38,315 bases of DNA from Jiangella asiatica (lineage in GTDB: Bacteria; Actinomycetota; Actinomycetes; Jiangellales; Jiangellaceae): the NCBI RefSeq assembly GCF_004349065.1, contig NZ_SMKZ01000062.1, positions 1-38,315 of the forward strand, written 5' to 3'. Each line of letters starts with the position of its first letter. The first letter of the stretch is position 1. This document shows positions 17,381 through 25,261 of the stretch, piece after piece. Position numbers and translations under genes: made by a program. The notes below the pieces were generated by a model. That model was not told where the DNA came from and did no database searches. It saw only the letters and a program-made list of their open reading frames with translations.

Positions 17381-17459
17381 GGTTTGGCGGGGTCGCCCGG
17401 TCTTCGGCCTGCGGTCGCCTCCCGGTCGGCGGTTCGGCGCAGCCGGGCGGGGTGCTGCG

Positions 17460-17475
17460 TACTCCACGGGGAGTA
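17460..17475. promoter_or_regulatory. Inverted repeat TACTCC-N4-GGAGTA, candidate response-regulator operator
   Basis: TACTCC (17460-17465), ACGG and GGAGTA (17470-17475) form a perfect 6+6 dyad, 80 bp before the MMPL start and 170 bp before the kinase start. NarL/LuxR-type regulators bind short dyads of this size, so the divergent response regulator is the natural candidate. Binding is inferred. Confidence 0.55.
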
Positions 17476-17480
17476 GTCGC

Positions 17481-17502
17481 CTGCGCCCGCCGGCGGGCGC
17501 AG
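17481..17502. promoter_or_regulatory. Perfect 22-bp GC palindrome in the divergent intergenic region
   Basis: The 11-nt arm CTGCGCCCGCC is followed directly by its reverse complement GGCGGGCGCAG without a spacer. It lies 5 bp from the TACTCC dyad. It could be a second operator or a cruciform/hairpin at the start of one of the transcripts. Confidence 0.6.
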
Positions 17503-17519
17503 ATGTGCGGGAGCGCCGA

Positions 17520-17525
17520 TACGAT
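17520..17525 (+). promoter_or_regulatory. Candidate -10 element for the two-component operon
   Basis: TACGAT fits the actinobacterial TAnnnT consensus and would give a leader of about 110 nt for the kinase gene. No clear -35 hexamer is seen, as expected for an activated promoter. Confidence 0.35.
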
Positions 17526-17644
17526 CTCTGCCATGGAGCGGCGAGCCGACGAGCGAACGGAGTGGGCGGCGGGGCGTGCGGCGGGGTGTGCCGAGGGCCG
17601 GAGCCGGCCGCGGAGTGAGTGAGAAGGCGGGCGTGACCGAGTAG

Positions 17645-18847
17645 ATGGAGCGGCTGGTGCGGCGCGGTCCGCTGTCGACGCGGGCCCAGGATGGGCTGCT
17701 CGCGGCGTTCGTCACGCTGCTGCAGGTGCTGGGTACGCATTCGGCCATCGCCAACGACGCGGAGGCCAGTGAAGGGCCGCTGGACGCTCTCGGCTACGGC
17801 GGCCATGTGCTGCTGATCCTCAGCGGGCTGCTGCTGTTCGTGCGTCGCCGCTGGCCGGTCGCGGTCTTCGTCGCCACCGGACTGGTCAGCATGAGCTACT
17901 TCTTGGCCGACTACCCCGACGGGCCGGGCTGGCTGTCGCTGTTCGTGGCGACGTACACGCTGACGGCGCACGGCGACGGTCGTCGGTCGCTGGTGATCGC
18001 GGGAAACGGCGCCGTCGTCCTCACCGTCGCGTGGTTCATCGCCGCCGACCTCGACGCCGCCACCGCCGGCTGGCTGGCCTTCCGGGTCGGCGCCACCATC
18101 ATGGCCGCGGCGCTGGGCGAGTCGGTGCGGTCGCGCCGGGTCATCGCGGCCGAGGCCGAGCGGCGGGCCGAGGTCGCCGAACGGACCCGCGACGAGGAGG
18201 CGCGCCGCCGAGTCGACGCCGAGCGGCTGCGCATCGCCCGCGAGGTCCACGACACCGTCGCGCACGCCATCGCCATCATCAACGTCCAGGCCGGGGTGAC
18301 GGCACATGTGCTGGACAAGCGGCCGGAACGCGCGCGCGAGACCCTGGTCACCATCGAGCAGACCAGCGCGCAGGCGCTGCGCGAGATGCGAGCCATCCTC
18401 GGGGTGTTGCGCGGCGACGACGACGAGCGCGCGCCGGGCCCCAGCCTGGCCGCGCTGGACGAGGTGGCGGCGGTGGCGCGGCGCGCGGGTCTCGACGTGA
18501 CGGTGGTGGCGACGGGCCCGGGCGGGGAACTGCCCAGCGCCGTGGACCGGGCGGCGTACCGCATCGTGCAGGAGGCGGTCACCAACGTCATCCGGCACGC
18601 GGGGCCGGCGCGGGTCACCGTCGCCGTCGAGCATCGTCCGGACGAGCTGGAGATCGAGGTCGTCGACGACGGGGGAGCGGCCAGCAGCGGTCTTGCCGGG
18701 ACAGTGGTCACGCCGGGTCGCGGCATCGTCGGCATGCGCGAGCGGTGCGAGCTGCTCGGCGGCACGCTCACGGCCGGGCCGGCGGGCGAGGGGTTCCGGG
18801 TGCACGCGGTGCTGCCGCTGCGGCGGGTGGGCGCGTCGACGCCATGA
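17645..18847 (+). CDS. Sensor histidine kinase (HisKA_3, NarL-partner type)
   Basis: 400 residues. Residues 15-160 hold about five membrane helices with almost no extracytoplasmic domain, so it probably senses a membrane signal. A short coiled coil (165-195) leads to the dimerisation/phosphoacceptor motif REVHDTVAHAIA with His202. The HATPase_c domain follows (AAYRIVQEAVTNVIRHA N-box, GRGIVGMRERCELLGG G-box). The ATG at 17645 lacks a good ribosome-binding site; an in-frame GTG at 17633 has one but meets TAG after three codons. The stop overlaps the regulator start as ATGA. Divergent from the MMPL operon. Confidence 0.9.
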   Translation: MERLVRRGPLSTRAQDGLLAAFVTLLQVLGTHSAIANDAEASEGPLDALGYGGHVLLILSGLLLFVRRRWPVAVFVATGLVSMSYFLADYPDGPGWLSLFVATYTLTAHGDGRRSLVIAGNGAVVLTVAWFIAADLDAATAGWLAFRVGATIMAAALGESVRSRRVIAAEAERRAEVAERTRDEEARRRVDAERLRIAREVHDTVAHAIAIINVQAGVTAHVLDKRPERARETLVTIEQTSAQALREMRAILGVLRGDDDERAPGPSLAALDEVAAVARRAGLDVTVVATGPGGELPSAVDRAAYRIVQEAVTNVIRHAGPARVTVAVEHRPDELEIEVVDDGGAASSGLAGTVVTPGRGIVGMRERCELLGGTLTAGPAGEGFRVHAVLPLRRVGASTP

Positions 18848-19530
18848 CGGACGCCCCGGTGAAGGTGCTGCTCGCCGACGACCAGGTGCTGGTGCGGGCG
18901 GGCTTCCGAGTGCTGCTCGACGTCGAGGACGACATCGAGGTGGTGGGTGAGGCCGCGACCGGCGCGGAGGCCGTCGAGCTGTGCCGGGCGCACCGTCCCG
19001 ACGTCGTGCTCATGGACATCCGGATGCCGGTGCTCGACGGCATCGAGGCCACCCGTCGGATCGCCGCCACGGCGGGCCTGGACTCCGTGCACGTGCTGAT
19101 CCTCACCACGTACGACACCGATGCGTACGTCTTCGACGCGCTCGAGGCGGGCGCGAGCGGGTTCCTGCTCAAGGACGCCGGCCCGGCGGAGCTCCTGCAC
19201 GCCATCCGGGTGGTGGCTGCCGGCGAGGCGCTGCTGGCACCGAAGATCACCAGGCGGCTGATCGCTCAGATCACCGCCAGCCGTGCCGCACACCAGGTGG
19301 CCGAGGACCGGCTCGGTGTGCTGACGCAGCGCGAGCGCGAGGTGCTGGCGTTGGTCGGCATCGGCCTGTCCAACGCCGAGATCGCCGCCGAGCTGTCGCT
19401 CAGCCCGGCGACCGCGAAGACACACGTGAGCCGCGCCATGATCAAGCTGGGCGCCCGCGACCGCGCACAGCTGGTGGTCATCGCCTACCAGACCGGCCTG
19501 GTCGACCCGGTGACGTCACCAAAACGTTGA
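18844..19530 (+). CDS. NarL/FixJ-family response regulator
   Basis: A 228-residue regulator. The receiver domain (residues 5-122) has acidic pocket D12/D13, phosphoacceptor Asp58 (VVLMDIRMP), Thr88 and Lys110. The C-terminal LuxR-type helix-turn-helix (about 160-225) reads LTQREREVLALVGIGLSNAEIAAELSLS. The start at ATG 18844 overlaps the kinase stop by 4 nt. It is the cognate partner of the preceding kinase; the dyad at 17460-17475 is its likely target, which would make the system autoregulatory and link it to the exporter/oxidase operon. Confidence 0.93.
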   Translation: MTDAPVKVLLADDQVLVRAGFRVLLDVEDDIEVVGEAATGAEAVELCRAHRPDVVLMDIRMPVLDGIEATRRIAATAGLDSVHVLILTTYDTDAYVFDALEAGASGFLLKDAGPAELLHAIRVVAAGEALLAPKITRRLIAQITASRAAHQVAEDRLGVLTQREREVLALVGIGLSNAEIAAELSLSPATAKTHVSRAMIKLGARDRAQLVVIAYQTGLVDPVTSPKR

Positions 19531-19597
19531 CTCCGCTTCGCCCACGTCGCCATCAACCACCCCGTACCGTTCAACCGGCGTGGACACGATCGGCGCC

Positions 19598-21628
19598 ATG
19601 TCGAAGACTTCCTGGCGCACGGCCGCCGCCGTCTCCGTCCTGATGCTGGCGGCGCTGCCGGTCGCGCCTACCGGTGCGGCGCCGGATCGCGAGTTCGACC
19701 TGCAGGCGCACCGCGGCGGGCTCGGGCTGCGGCCGGAGAGCACGCTGGCGTCGTTCGGCAACGCGCTGCAGCTCGGCGTCTCGACGCTGGAGCTGGACGT
19801 CCAGATCACCCGCGACGAGTACGCCGTCGTCACCCACGACCGGCGCATCAACCCGGCCAAGTGCGCCGACACCGAGCCGGTGACCCCGGGTGACCCGCAG
19901 TTCCCGTACGCGCAGGGGCGCTACATCAAGGACCTCACCCTCGCTCAGCTGCGCACGCTGGACTGCGGCAGCCGGCAGCTGGCCGGCTACCCGGAGCAGG
20001 AGGTCGTGCCCGGTGCCGGCATGCCGCTGCTCAGCGAGGTGTTCGACCTGGTTGAGCGGCACGACGCCGACGACGTGACGCTCAACATCGAGACGAAGGT
20101 CGAGGCCGGCGCGCCGCACGAGACCGCGCCACGCGAGCAGTTCGTCGACGTCGTCGCGCGGGACGTCCGCGTCGCCGGGATGCAGAAGCAGGTCACCGTC
20201 CAGTCCTTCGACTGGGGCGCGCTGATGCTCATGGGCGAGGTCGCGCCGGAGCTGCCGCTGGTCGCCCTGACCAACTACGACTTCCTCCAGGTCGACCGGC
20301 CCGGCGCGTCGCCGTGGCTGGGCGGTATTGACATCGACGACTTCGACGACGACCCGATCGCCGCGATCGCGTCCTTCGGCGCCGACGTGTTCTCCCCGGT
20401 GCACGGCTTCCCGCAGGGCGGCTCGGTGGACGACCCCGGCTACGTCCCGTACGTCACGCGTGACCTGGTCCGCCATGCGCACCGCAACGGCATCGAGGTC
20501 GTCCCGTGGACCATCAACGACGTCGCGACCATGAGCAAGCTGATCGACGACGGCGTGGACGGCATCATCACCGACTACCCGGACCGGCTGCGCGGCCTGC
20601 TCGACGACCGCGGCTTCCGGCTGCCAGAACCGCACGCGTCGCCGTTCGACATCCAGGCGCACCGCGGCGGACGCTGGGACCGTCCGGAGAACACCCTGCC
20701 CGCCTTCGAGCACGCACTGGCCAACCCGGACGTCTCCACGCTCGAGCTGGACACCGGCGTCACCGAGGATGGTGTACTGGTGGTCAGCCATGACCGGACG
20801 GTCAACGGCTCGCACTGCCAGGACACCGGGCCGGCCACGCCCGGTGACCCCGAGTTCCCCTACGTCGGCGACCTCGTCCGCGATCTCACGCTGGCGCAGC
20901 TGCGGACCATCGACTGTGGGACGCTCACGACGCTGCCGGAGCAGCAGCCGGAGCCGGGCGCGGGCATCCCGACGCTGGACGAGGTCTTCGACCTGGTCGG
21001 AGCGAGCGGCCGCGACGACATCCGGCTCAACATCGAGACGAAGATCAGCCCGCTGGTCGACGACACCGCGCCCTACCGGGAGTTCACGGCCGCGCTGGTG
21101 GAGGCGGTCCAGGAGGCGAACCTGCGCGACCGCGTCACCATCCAGTCCTTCGACTGGCGCACGATCCGCCACGCCAAGCAGCTGGACGGCCGGATCGACA
21201 CCGTCGCGCTGATCTGGCAGTACGGCCCGGACGAGTGCCGGTCGCTGGCCGACGAGTGCTCCCTGCAGGCCGTCTACGGCGACTCCTCGGTGAAGAGCCC
21301 GTGGACCGCCGGCATCGACTGGTGGCGGGTCGGCGACGTCGGCCGGATGACCCGGATGGCCGGTGCGACGACGGTGTCGGCGAACTGGCAGGTGCACGAC
21401 CCGGACCAGGGCACTGTGGCCTCCGACGACTGGTACCTGCGCCAGGACCCGGCCTACTTCCACGGCCCGGAGATCGACCGCCTGCACCGGATGGGTCTGT
21501 CCGTCGTCCCCTACACCATCAACGACGCCGCCACCATGCAGCACCTCATCGACCTCGGCGTCGACGGGATCATCACCGACGACCCCGGCACCCTGGTCGA
21601 CGTCGCCGAGCTCAACGGCCTGCGCTGA
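19598..21628 (+). CDS. Secreted protein with two glycerophosphodiester phosphodiesterase domains
   Basis: 676 residues. A Sec signal peptide (SKTSWRTAAAVSVLMLAALP, cleavage near residue 28) precedes two GDPD domains at about 32-335 and 348-670. Each has the HRGG motif (His38 and His355), an E-x-D motif (ELDVQ, ELDTG), the HDR motif (VVTHDRRIN, VVSHDRTVN), LNIETK and a TINDxATM...DGIITD end. Such enzymes hydrolyse glycerophosphodiesters to glycerol-3-phosphate and an alcohol, scavenging phosphate or remodelling teichoic acid and lipid head groups. The halves share long matching blocks, so the gene arose by internal duplication. ATG 19598 fits the signal peptide; GTG 19580 is an alternative, and neither has a ribosome-binding site. 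Confidence 0.9.
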   Translation: MSKTSWRTAAAVSVLMLAALPVAPTGAAPDREFDLQAHRGGLGLRPESTLASFGNALQLGVSTLELDVQITRDEYAVVTHDRRINPAKCADTEPVTPGDPQFPYAQGRYIKDLTLAQLRTLDCGSRQLAGYPEQEVVPGAGMPLLSEVFDLVERHDADDVTLNIETKVEAGAPHETAPREQFVDVVARDVRVAGMQKQVTVQSFDWGALMLMGEVAPELPLVALTNYDFLQVDRPGASPWLGGIDIDDFDDDPIAAIASFGADVFSPVHGFPQGGSVDDPGYVPYVTRDLVRHAHRNGIEVVPWTINDVATMSKLIDDGVDGIITDYPDRLRGLLDDRGFRLPEPHASPFDIQAHRGGRWDRPENTLPAFEHALANPDVSTLELDTGVTEDGVLVVSHDRTVNGSHCQDTGPATPGDPEFPYVGDLVRDLTLAQLRTIDCGTLTTLPEQQPEPGAGIPTLDEVFDLVGASGRDDIRLNIETKISPLVDDTAPYREFTAALVEAVQEANLRDRVTIQSFDWRTIRHAKQLDGRIDTVALIWQYGPDECRSLADECSLQAVYGDSSVKSPWTAGIDWWRVGDVGRMTRMAGATTVSANWQVHDPDQGTVASDDWYLRQDPAYFHGPEIDRLHRMGLSVVPYTINDAATMQHLIDLGVDGIITDDPGTLVDVAELNGLR

Positions 21629-21675
21629 CCTCCTGAGTGAGGCTCGTCCGCAGCTTCCGTGGGTGCGCGTGCCCC

Positions 21676-21767
21676 CGAAATGATCACGTTCAGCACGAGA
21701 TCTCGTGTCGCACCATGCTCGCAATCATGGTGAGGCTCGGGGGATCCTGCTGAACGTGATCATTTCG
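21676..21767 (+). repeat. 92-bp palindromic element, copy A
   Basis: Perfect 20-bp terminal inverted repeats (21676-21695 CGAAATGATCACGTTCAGCA and its complement at 21748-21767) enclose two more dyads. These are a 14-bp palindrome CACGAGATCTCGTG (21694-21707) and CACCATG-N8-CATGGTG (21711-21732). The element contains four GATC sites, each in a six-base palindrome (TGATCA, AGATCT, GGATCC, TGATCA). It matches copy B (28003-28094, opposite orientation) at 91 of 92 positions. It lies between the convergent phosphodiesterase and LysE genes. It may be a MITE- or REP-like mobile repeat that also acts as a hairpin terminator. Confidence 0.93.
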
Positions 21768-21906
21768 AGGCCACGGTGTGAGACTGCCGCGGCTGACCGG
21801 GCGGCGGGGGCAGCGAAGCCACATCCCGAAGCCGCGGCGATCCCGCACCGTTCCAGCCGTTCGCGGCGCCGCACAGCATGCCGCTCGCACGACCGCCTTG
21901 GGGACG

Positions 21907-22506
21907 TCAGCCGAGCAGCAGACCGGCGCCGATCGCGGTCATCACCAGGGCGATCAGGCCGTCCAGGACCTGCCAGGCGCGCGGACGCTCGAACACCCGG
22001 CTCAGCGTCCGGGCGCCGAAGCCCAGGGCGACGAACCAGCTCAGGCTCGCCGTCACGGCGCCGGCGCCGTAGAGCCAGCGGCCGTCGTCGCCGTGCTGGT
22101 TGGCCAGTGCGCCGAGCAGCACGACGGTGTCCAGGTACACGTGCGGGTTGAGGAAGGTGAACCCGAGGCAGGCCAGGACGGCGGCGCGGGCGGTGGTCGC
22201 CGACCGGCCGCTCGCGGACATCGACGACGGCCGCAGCGCCCGCCGGGCCGCCAGCGCCCCGTACCCGAGCACGAACGCCGCGCCCGCGTACCGGGCGACG
22301 TCCACGGCCCACGAGTGCGCGGTCAGGACCGCGCCGAGGCCGGCGATCCCGGCGGTGATCAGCAGCGCGTCGGACACCGCGCACACCGCGACCACGGGGA
22401 CGACGTGCCGGCGGGTGATCCCCTGGCGCAGGATGAACGCGTTCTGCGCACCGATGGCGACGATGAGTGTGAGGGAGGTGACGAACCCGACGGCGGCGCT
22501 GGACAC
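21907..22506 (-). CDS. lysE: LysE/ArgO-family amino-acid exporter
   Basis: A 199-residue inner-membrane exporter with six predicted helices. The LysE signatures are [15 protein letters not shown] (residues 15-29) and [20 protein letters not shown]. Relatives export L-lysine and L-arginine, preventing toxic build-up. The GTG at 22506 has no ribosome-binding site, but ACGCTA (TAGCGT on the coding strand) lies 6 nt upstream, so it may be leaderless. It is divergent from a LysG-type regulator, the classic lysE-lysG arrangement. Confidence 0.9.
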   Translation of the reverse strand: MSSAAVGFVTSLTLIVAIGAQNAFILRQGITRRHVVPVVAVCAVSDALLITAGIAGLGAVLTAHSWAVDVARYAGAAFVLGYGALAARRALRPSSMSASGRSATTARAAVLACLGFTFLNPHVYLDTVVLLGALANQHGDDGRWLYGAGAVTASLSWFVALGFGARTLSRVFERPRAWQVLDGLIALVMTAIGAGLLLG

Positions 22507-22540
22507 GCTTCGACGCTAGGAGTCCGCGGCGGTGAGATCC

Positions 22541-22568
22541 AGCTAAAGTTTCTACATGTTCCTTAGCT
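22541..22568. promoter_or_regulatory. LysG-type operator candidate, AGCTAA-N16-TTAGCT
   Basis: AGCTAA (22541-22546) and TTAGCT (22563-22568) form a perfect dyad in the only AT-rich stretch of the lysE-lysG intergenic region. Position and dyad architecture fit a LysR-family operator controlling both divergent genes. Confidence 0.55.
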
Positions 22569-22578
22569 TGGCTTCATC

Positions 22579-23463
22579 ATGCGTATCGATCTCGCGCAGC
22601 TGACCGCGCTCGCCGCCGTCGTCGACGAGGGCAGCTTCGAGGCCGCCGCACGCCGCCTGCACGTGACACCGTCGGCGGTGAGCCAGCGGGTCAAGGCGCT
22701 CGAGGCGCGGATGGGGCAGATCCTCGTCACCCGCACCCGCCCGACCGGCGCCACTGCGGCGGGGCGGGTGCTCGTCCGGTACGCCGGCCAGGTGCGGCTG
22801 TTGGAGAGCGAGGCGTTGTCGGCACTGCCCGGAGCGGACGCCGTCGACCTGCGGCTGCCGCTGGCCGTGAACGCGGACTCGCTGGCCACGTGGTTCCTGC
22901 CGGCGCTGGCGGAACTGGCCGACGAGCGGGCCGCGTGCTTCGAGATCCACCAGGAGGACCAGGACCACTCCGCGACCCTGCTGCGCGACGGCACCGTCAT
23001 GGCCGCGGTGACGGCCGACCCGCACGCCGTCCAGGGCTGTGCCGCGCAGCCGCTGGGGCGCATGCGCTACGTCGGCGTCGCCTCGCCCGGGTTCCTCCGC
23101 CGGTACTTCGCCGACGGCCCGACGACGACGGCGTTCGGCGCGGCGCCGATGCTCGTCTTCAACAGCAAGGACGCGCTGCAGTCCCGGTTCGCCCGCGAGG
23201 TCGGCGGTCGCCGCGTCGACCCGCCGCTGACGGTGCTGCCGTCGTCGGTGGGCTTCGCCGAGGCCGCGGCGCTGGGCCTGGCGTGGGGGATGGTCCCGAC
23301 GCGGCTCGCGGCCGCCCCGCTCGCCGACGGCCGGCTGGTGGAGATCGCGCCCGGCCACCACCTCGACGTGCCGCTGTACTGGCAGCGCTGGAAGCTGGAC
23401 TCGCCGGTCCTCGCCGCACTCACCGCGTCGGTCACGGCGACCGCCGCGGCCTACCTGGACTGA
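22579..23463 (+). CDS. lysG: LysR-family regulator of the exporter (LysG/ArgP type)
   Basis: A 294-residue LysR-type regulator. The N-terminal winged helix-turn-helix (residues 4-60) contains GSFEAAARRLHVTPSAVSQRVKALEARMG. The C-terminal effector domain follows (LPLAVNADSLATWFLPAL), which matches the LysG/ArgP (IciA) subgroup. These activate the adjacent LysE gene when lysine, arginine or histidine is abundant. The ATG at 22579 is 72 bp from the divergent lysE start, with a dyad operator between them. Normal length. Confidence 0.9.
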   Translation: MRIDLAQLTALAAVVDEGSFEAAARRLHVTPSAVSQRVKALEARMGQILVTRTRPTGATAAGRVLVRYAGQVRLLESEALSALPGADAVDLRLPLAVNADSLATWFLPALAELADERAACFEIHQEDQDHSATLLRDGTVMAAVTADPHAVQGCAAQPLGRMRYVGVASPGFLRRYFADGPTTTAFGAAPMLVFNSKDALQSRFAREVGGRRVDPPLTVLPSSVGFAEAAALGLAWGMVPTRLAAAPLADGRLVEIAPGHHLDVPLYWQRWKLDSPVLAALTASVTATAAAYLD

Positions 23464-23605
23464 GGCGCCCGCGCGAAGGCGTAGAGGCGACGGCGTGTGC
23501 TTCGTCACGCCCGTCGTCGGGCCGGCGCGACCTCGCTGGCCGATGAGTTCTGGCCGGCGGCCCTGTCGGTACCGGTGCCGTGTCACCGAGCCTTGGAGGC
23601 AGATC

Positions 23606-24073
23606 ATGACCAGATCACTCAACCCGCGCCTGAGCCGCCTGGACGTCCTGGTGGGCGCCTGGGAGGTGACGGCGTCGTCGAAGGGACGCACCCTGAGCAC
23701 GGCGCCGTGTACCTTCCAGTGGTACGGCGACGGTGGCCTGCTGGTGCAGCGCACCGATCCCCAGACCTACCTCGTGCCCGAATGGGTCGGCGCGGCCCCG
23801 AGCTGGTTCGACGCCGTCATCGGTCTCGACGACCACTCCGACGAGCTCACGATGCTCTACACCGACTCCCGCGGTGTCTGCCGCACCTACCGGATGAGCC
23901 TCGACGGCGACCGGTGGACGCTCTCGAGCCGTCCCGGTCCGGACTTTCACCAGCGGTTCGTGGGCACCGTCAGCGACGACGGCACCGAGATCGACGGCAG
24001 GTGGGAGGCCTCCGAGGACGGCCAGGCCTGGTCGACGGACTTCGACGTGACCTACCGCCGTCTGCCCGGCTGA
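23606..24073 (+). CDS. Small lipocalin-like (DUF1579-like) hypothetical protein
   Basis: A 155-residue cytoplasmic protein without signal peptide. The opening RLDVLVGAWEVTASSKGR resembles the start of small beta-barrel (calycin/DUF1579-like) proteins. The rest alternates short strands (FQWYGDGGLLVQRT, MLYTDSRGVCRTYRMSL, TEIDGRWEASEDGQAW), as expected for a barrel that binds a small ligand. No catalytic motif is visible. The ATG at 23606 follows GGAGG (23595-23599); the longer open frame from 23495 lacks support. It stands alone between lysG and a pseudogene. The exact family is not certain. Confidence 0.7.
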   Translation: MTRSLNPRLSRLDVLVGAWEVTASSKGRTLSTAPCTFQWYGDGGLLVQRTDPQTYLVPEWVGAAPSWFDAVIGLDDHSDELTMLYTDSRGVCRTYRMSLDGDRWTLSSRPGPDFHQRFVGTVSDDGTEIDGRWEASEDGQAWSTDFDVTYRRLPG

Positions 24074-24074
24074 C

Positions 24075-24212
24075 TCAGCCGCGGGCCGGCTGCCGATCCA
24101 GTTCGAACCGTGCCCGTACCTGATCAGCTCGGCCGACGGACCCATGGCCAGGGACGAGGACATCGACGTCGCCCGCCACGTCCTCGAGCAGCCGCAGCCT
24201 GTCTGCGCCAAG
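24075..24212 (-). pseudogene. C-terminal remnant of a metallo-beta-lactamase-fold hydrolase gene
   Basis: Read on the minus strand, 45 codons before a TGA encode LGADRLRLLEDVAGDVDVLV followed by PGHGSVGRADQVRARFELDR. This is the usual C-terminal end of an MBL-fold metallohydrolase, including the VPGHGS motif with a metal-binding histidine. There is no start codon and the HxHxDH catalytic region is absent. The frame ends at a TAA in the promoter of the next gene, which marks the deletion or insertion breakpoint. The remnant ends 2 nt from the convergent lipocalin-like gene. Confidence 0.7.
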
Positions 24213-24251
24213 GAGATGGCAGGATTTGATCTTGATTTAGCTGGGGCTCAG

Positions 24252-24257
24252 TAGGCT
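24252..24257 (+). promoter_or_regulatory. -10 element of a leaderless promoter
   Basis: TAGGCT is 6 nt before the ATG at 24264, the spacing expected when transcription starts at the start codon. TTGATC/TTGATT sequences lie upstream, but not at an ideal distance. Confidence 0.5.
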
Positions 24258-24263
24258 GACGCC

Positions 24264-24827
24264 ATGCGGAAACTGACCTTTGGCATGAACCTGACCCTGG
24301 ACGGCTACATCGCCGCGCCCGGCGACGACCTCGGCTGGAGCGTGCCGAGCGACGAGCTGTTCCAGTGGTGGTCCGACCGGGTGGGAGCAACGGGCCTGGC
24401 GCTGTATGGGCGGAAACTGTGGGAGACGATGAGTTCCCACTGGCCGACCGCCAACCAGCAGCCCGGCGCCACACAAGCGGAGATCGAGTTCGCCCGCCGC
24501 TGGCAGGCCATGCCGAAGGTGGTGTTCTCCTCCACGATCAGCACGGTCGACTGGAACACTCGCCTGGTCACCGGCGACGCGGTCACCGAGATCACCCGGC
24601 TCAAGGCCGAGGATGGCGGCCCCATTGACATCGGCGGCGCCACACTCGCCGCAGCGGCGATGCGGGCCGGGCTGATCGACGAGTACGTGCTGGCCACCGC
24701 ACCGGTCTTGGTGGGCGGCGGCACGCCGTTCTTTACGGCCCTGGACAACTGGGTGAACCTGACCCTGGTGGAGACCCGGACGTTTCCCGACGGCGTGGTC
24801 CTGACCAGGTACGAGACCAGGCACTGA
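24264..24827 (+). CDS. RibD-C / dihydrofolate-reductase-like protein 1
   Basis: A 187-residue protein of the RibD C-terminal/DHFR-like superfamily of NAD(P)H-dependent reductases; the real substrate of the short stand-alone members is unknown. Family marks are the opening MRKLTFGMNLTLDGYIAAPG, YGRKLWETM, PKVVFSSTI, the nucleotide-binding IDIGGATLAAAAMRAGLIDEY, and PVLVGGGTPFF. It appears complete and leaderless. It is one of three such genes within 2.2 kb; the other two are on the minus strand and clearly different in sequence, so they are not recent duplicates. Confidence 0.88.
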   Translation: MRKLTFGMNLTLDGYIAAPGDDLGWSVPSDELFQWWSDRVGATGLALYGRKLWETMSSHWPTANQQPGATQAEIEFARRWQAMPKVVFSSTISTVDWNTRLVTGDAVTEITRLKAEDGGPIDIGGATLAAAAMRAGLIDEYVLATAPVLVGGGTPFFTALDNWVNLTLVETRTFPDGVVLTRYETRH

Positions 24828-25261
24828 GTGCCCTACGTCGGATCGGCGCGAACTTCGGGCCACCCAAGGATCTCGTGGCGCTGCGTTCTGAGGCGACTGT
24901 TATACCCCCGCCGGATCACCAACCGTGTATGTGCGAGATCCCCGCAACAGGACGGTCGGACCGGTGGTTACTTGGGTCCCCGTGCCGGTGACGTTCGCTT
25001 GCCGCGGCGTCGTGTCGTCAAGGGTTTGGTGGGGCCGCCGCAGGGTGTTCCCTTCAACACCGCCAACACGACCTAAATCTGCCCGGATCTGCTCGTCCAC
25101 AGCCACCTGCCTGGACGGTTTCCGCGATCTGCTCACCCAGAATGGCCGCGTCGTCCTGCGATCACGGACACCCCCGGGCAGGAGAGTTGGCAGCCCCGGT
25201 CCGGATGTCTCCAGGCCCGGATGCGTATGGCCGGCGTCGTCTCCCGCGGGCGCGTCGGCGG
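24828..25261. other. 434-bp stretch without a recognisable gene
   Basis: The frames in this stretch give proline/arginine-rich products with no family resemblance, and codon bias is weaker than in neighbouring genes. TTATAC at 24899-24904 resembles a -10 box but is not followed by a credible gene. No tRNA, terminator or long repeat was found. It may be remnant DNA left by rearrangement between two similar reductase genes. Confidence 0.5.

Noticed and set aside
17533-17622. 29-codon open frame starting ATG 7 nt after a TACGAT box, before the kinase gene
   Set aside because: The product is an Arg/Ala/Glu-rich low-complexity string typical of GC-rich non-coding DNA; no ribosome-binding site and no family.
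21705-22151. Long open frames that begin inside both copies of the 92-bp element (MSHHARNHGEARG...)
   Set aside because: They share only the element-derived codons, then run antisense through lysE and the alkB gene; no independent coding signal.
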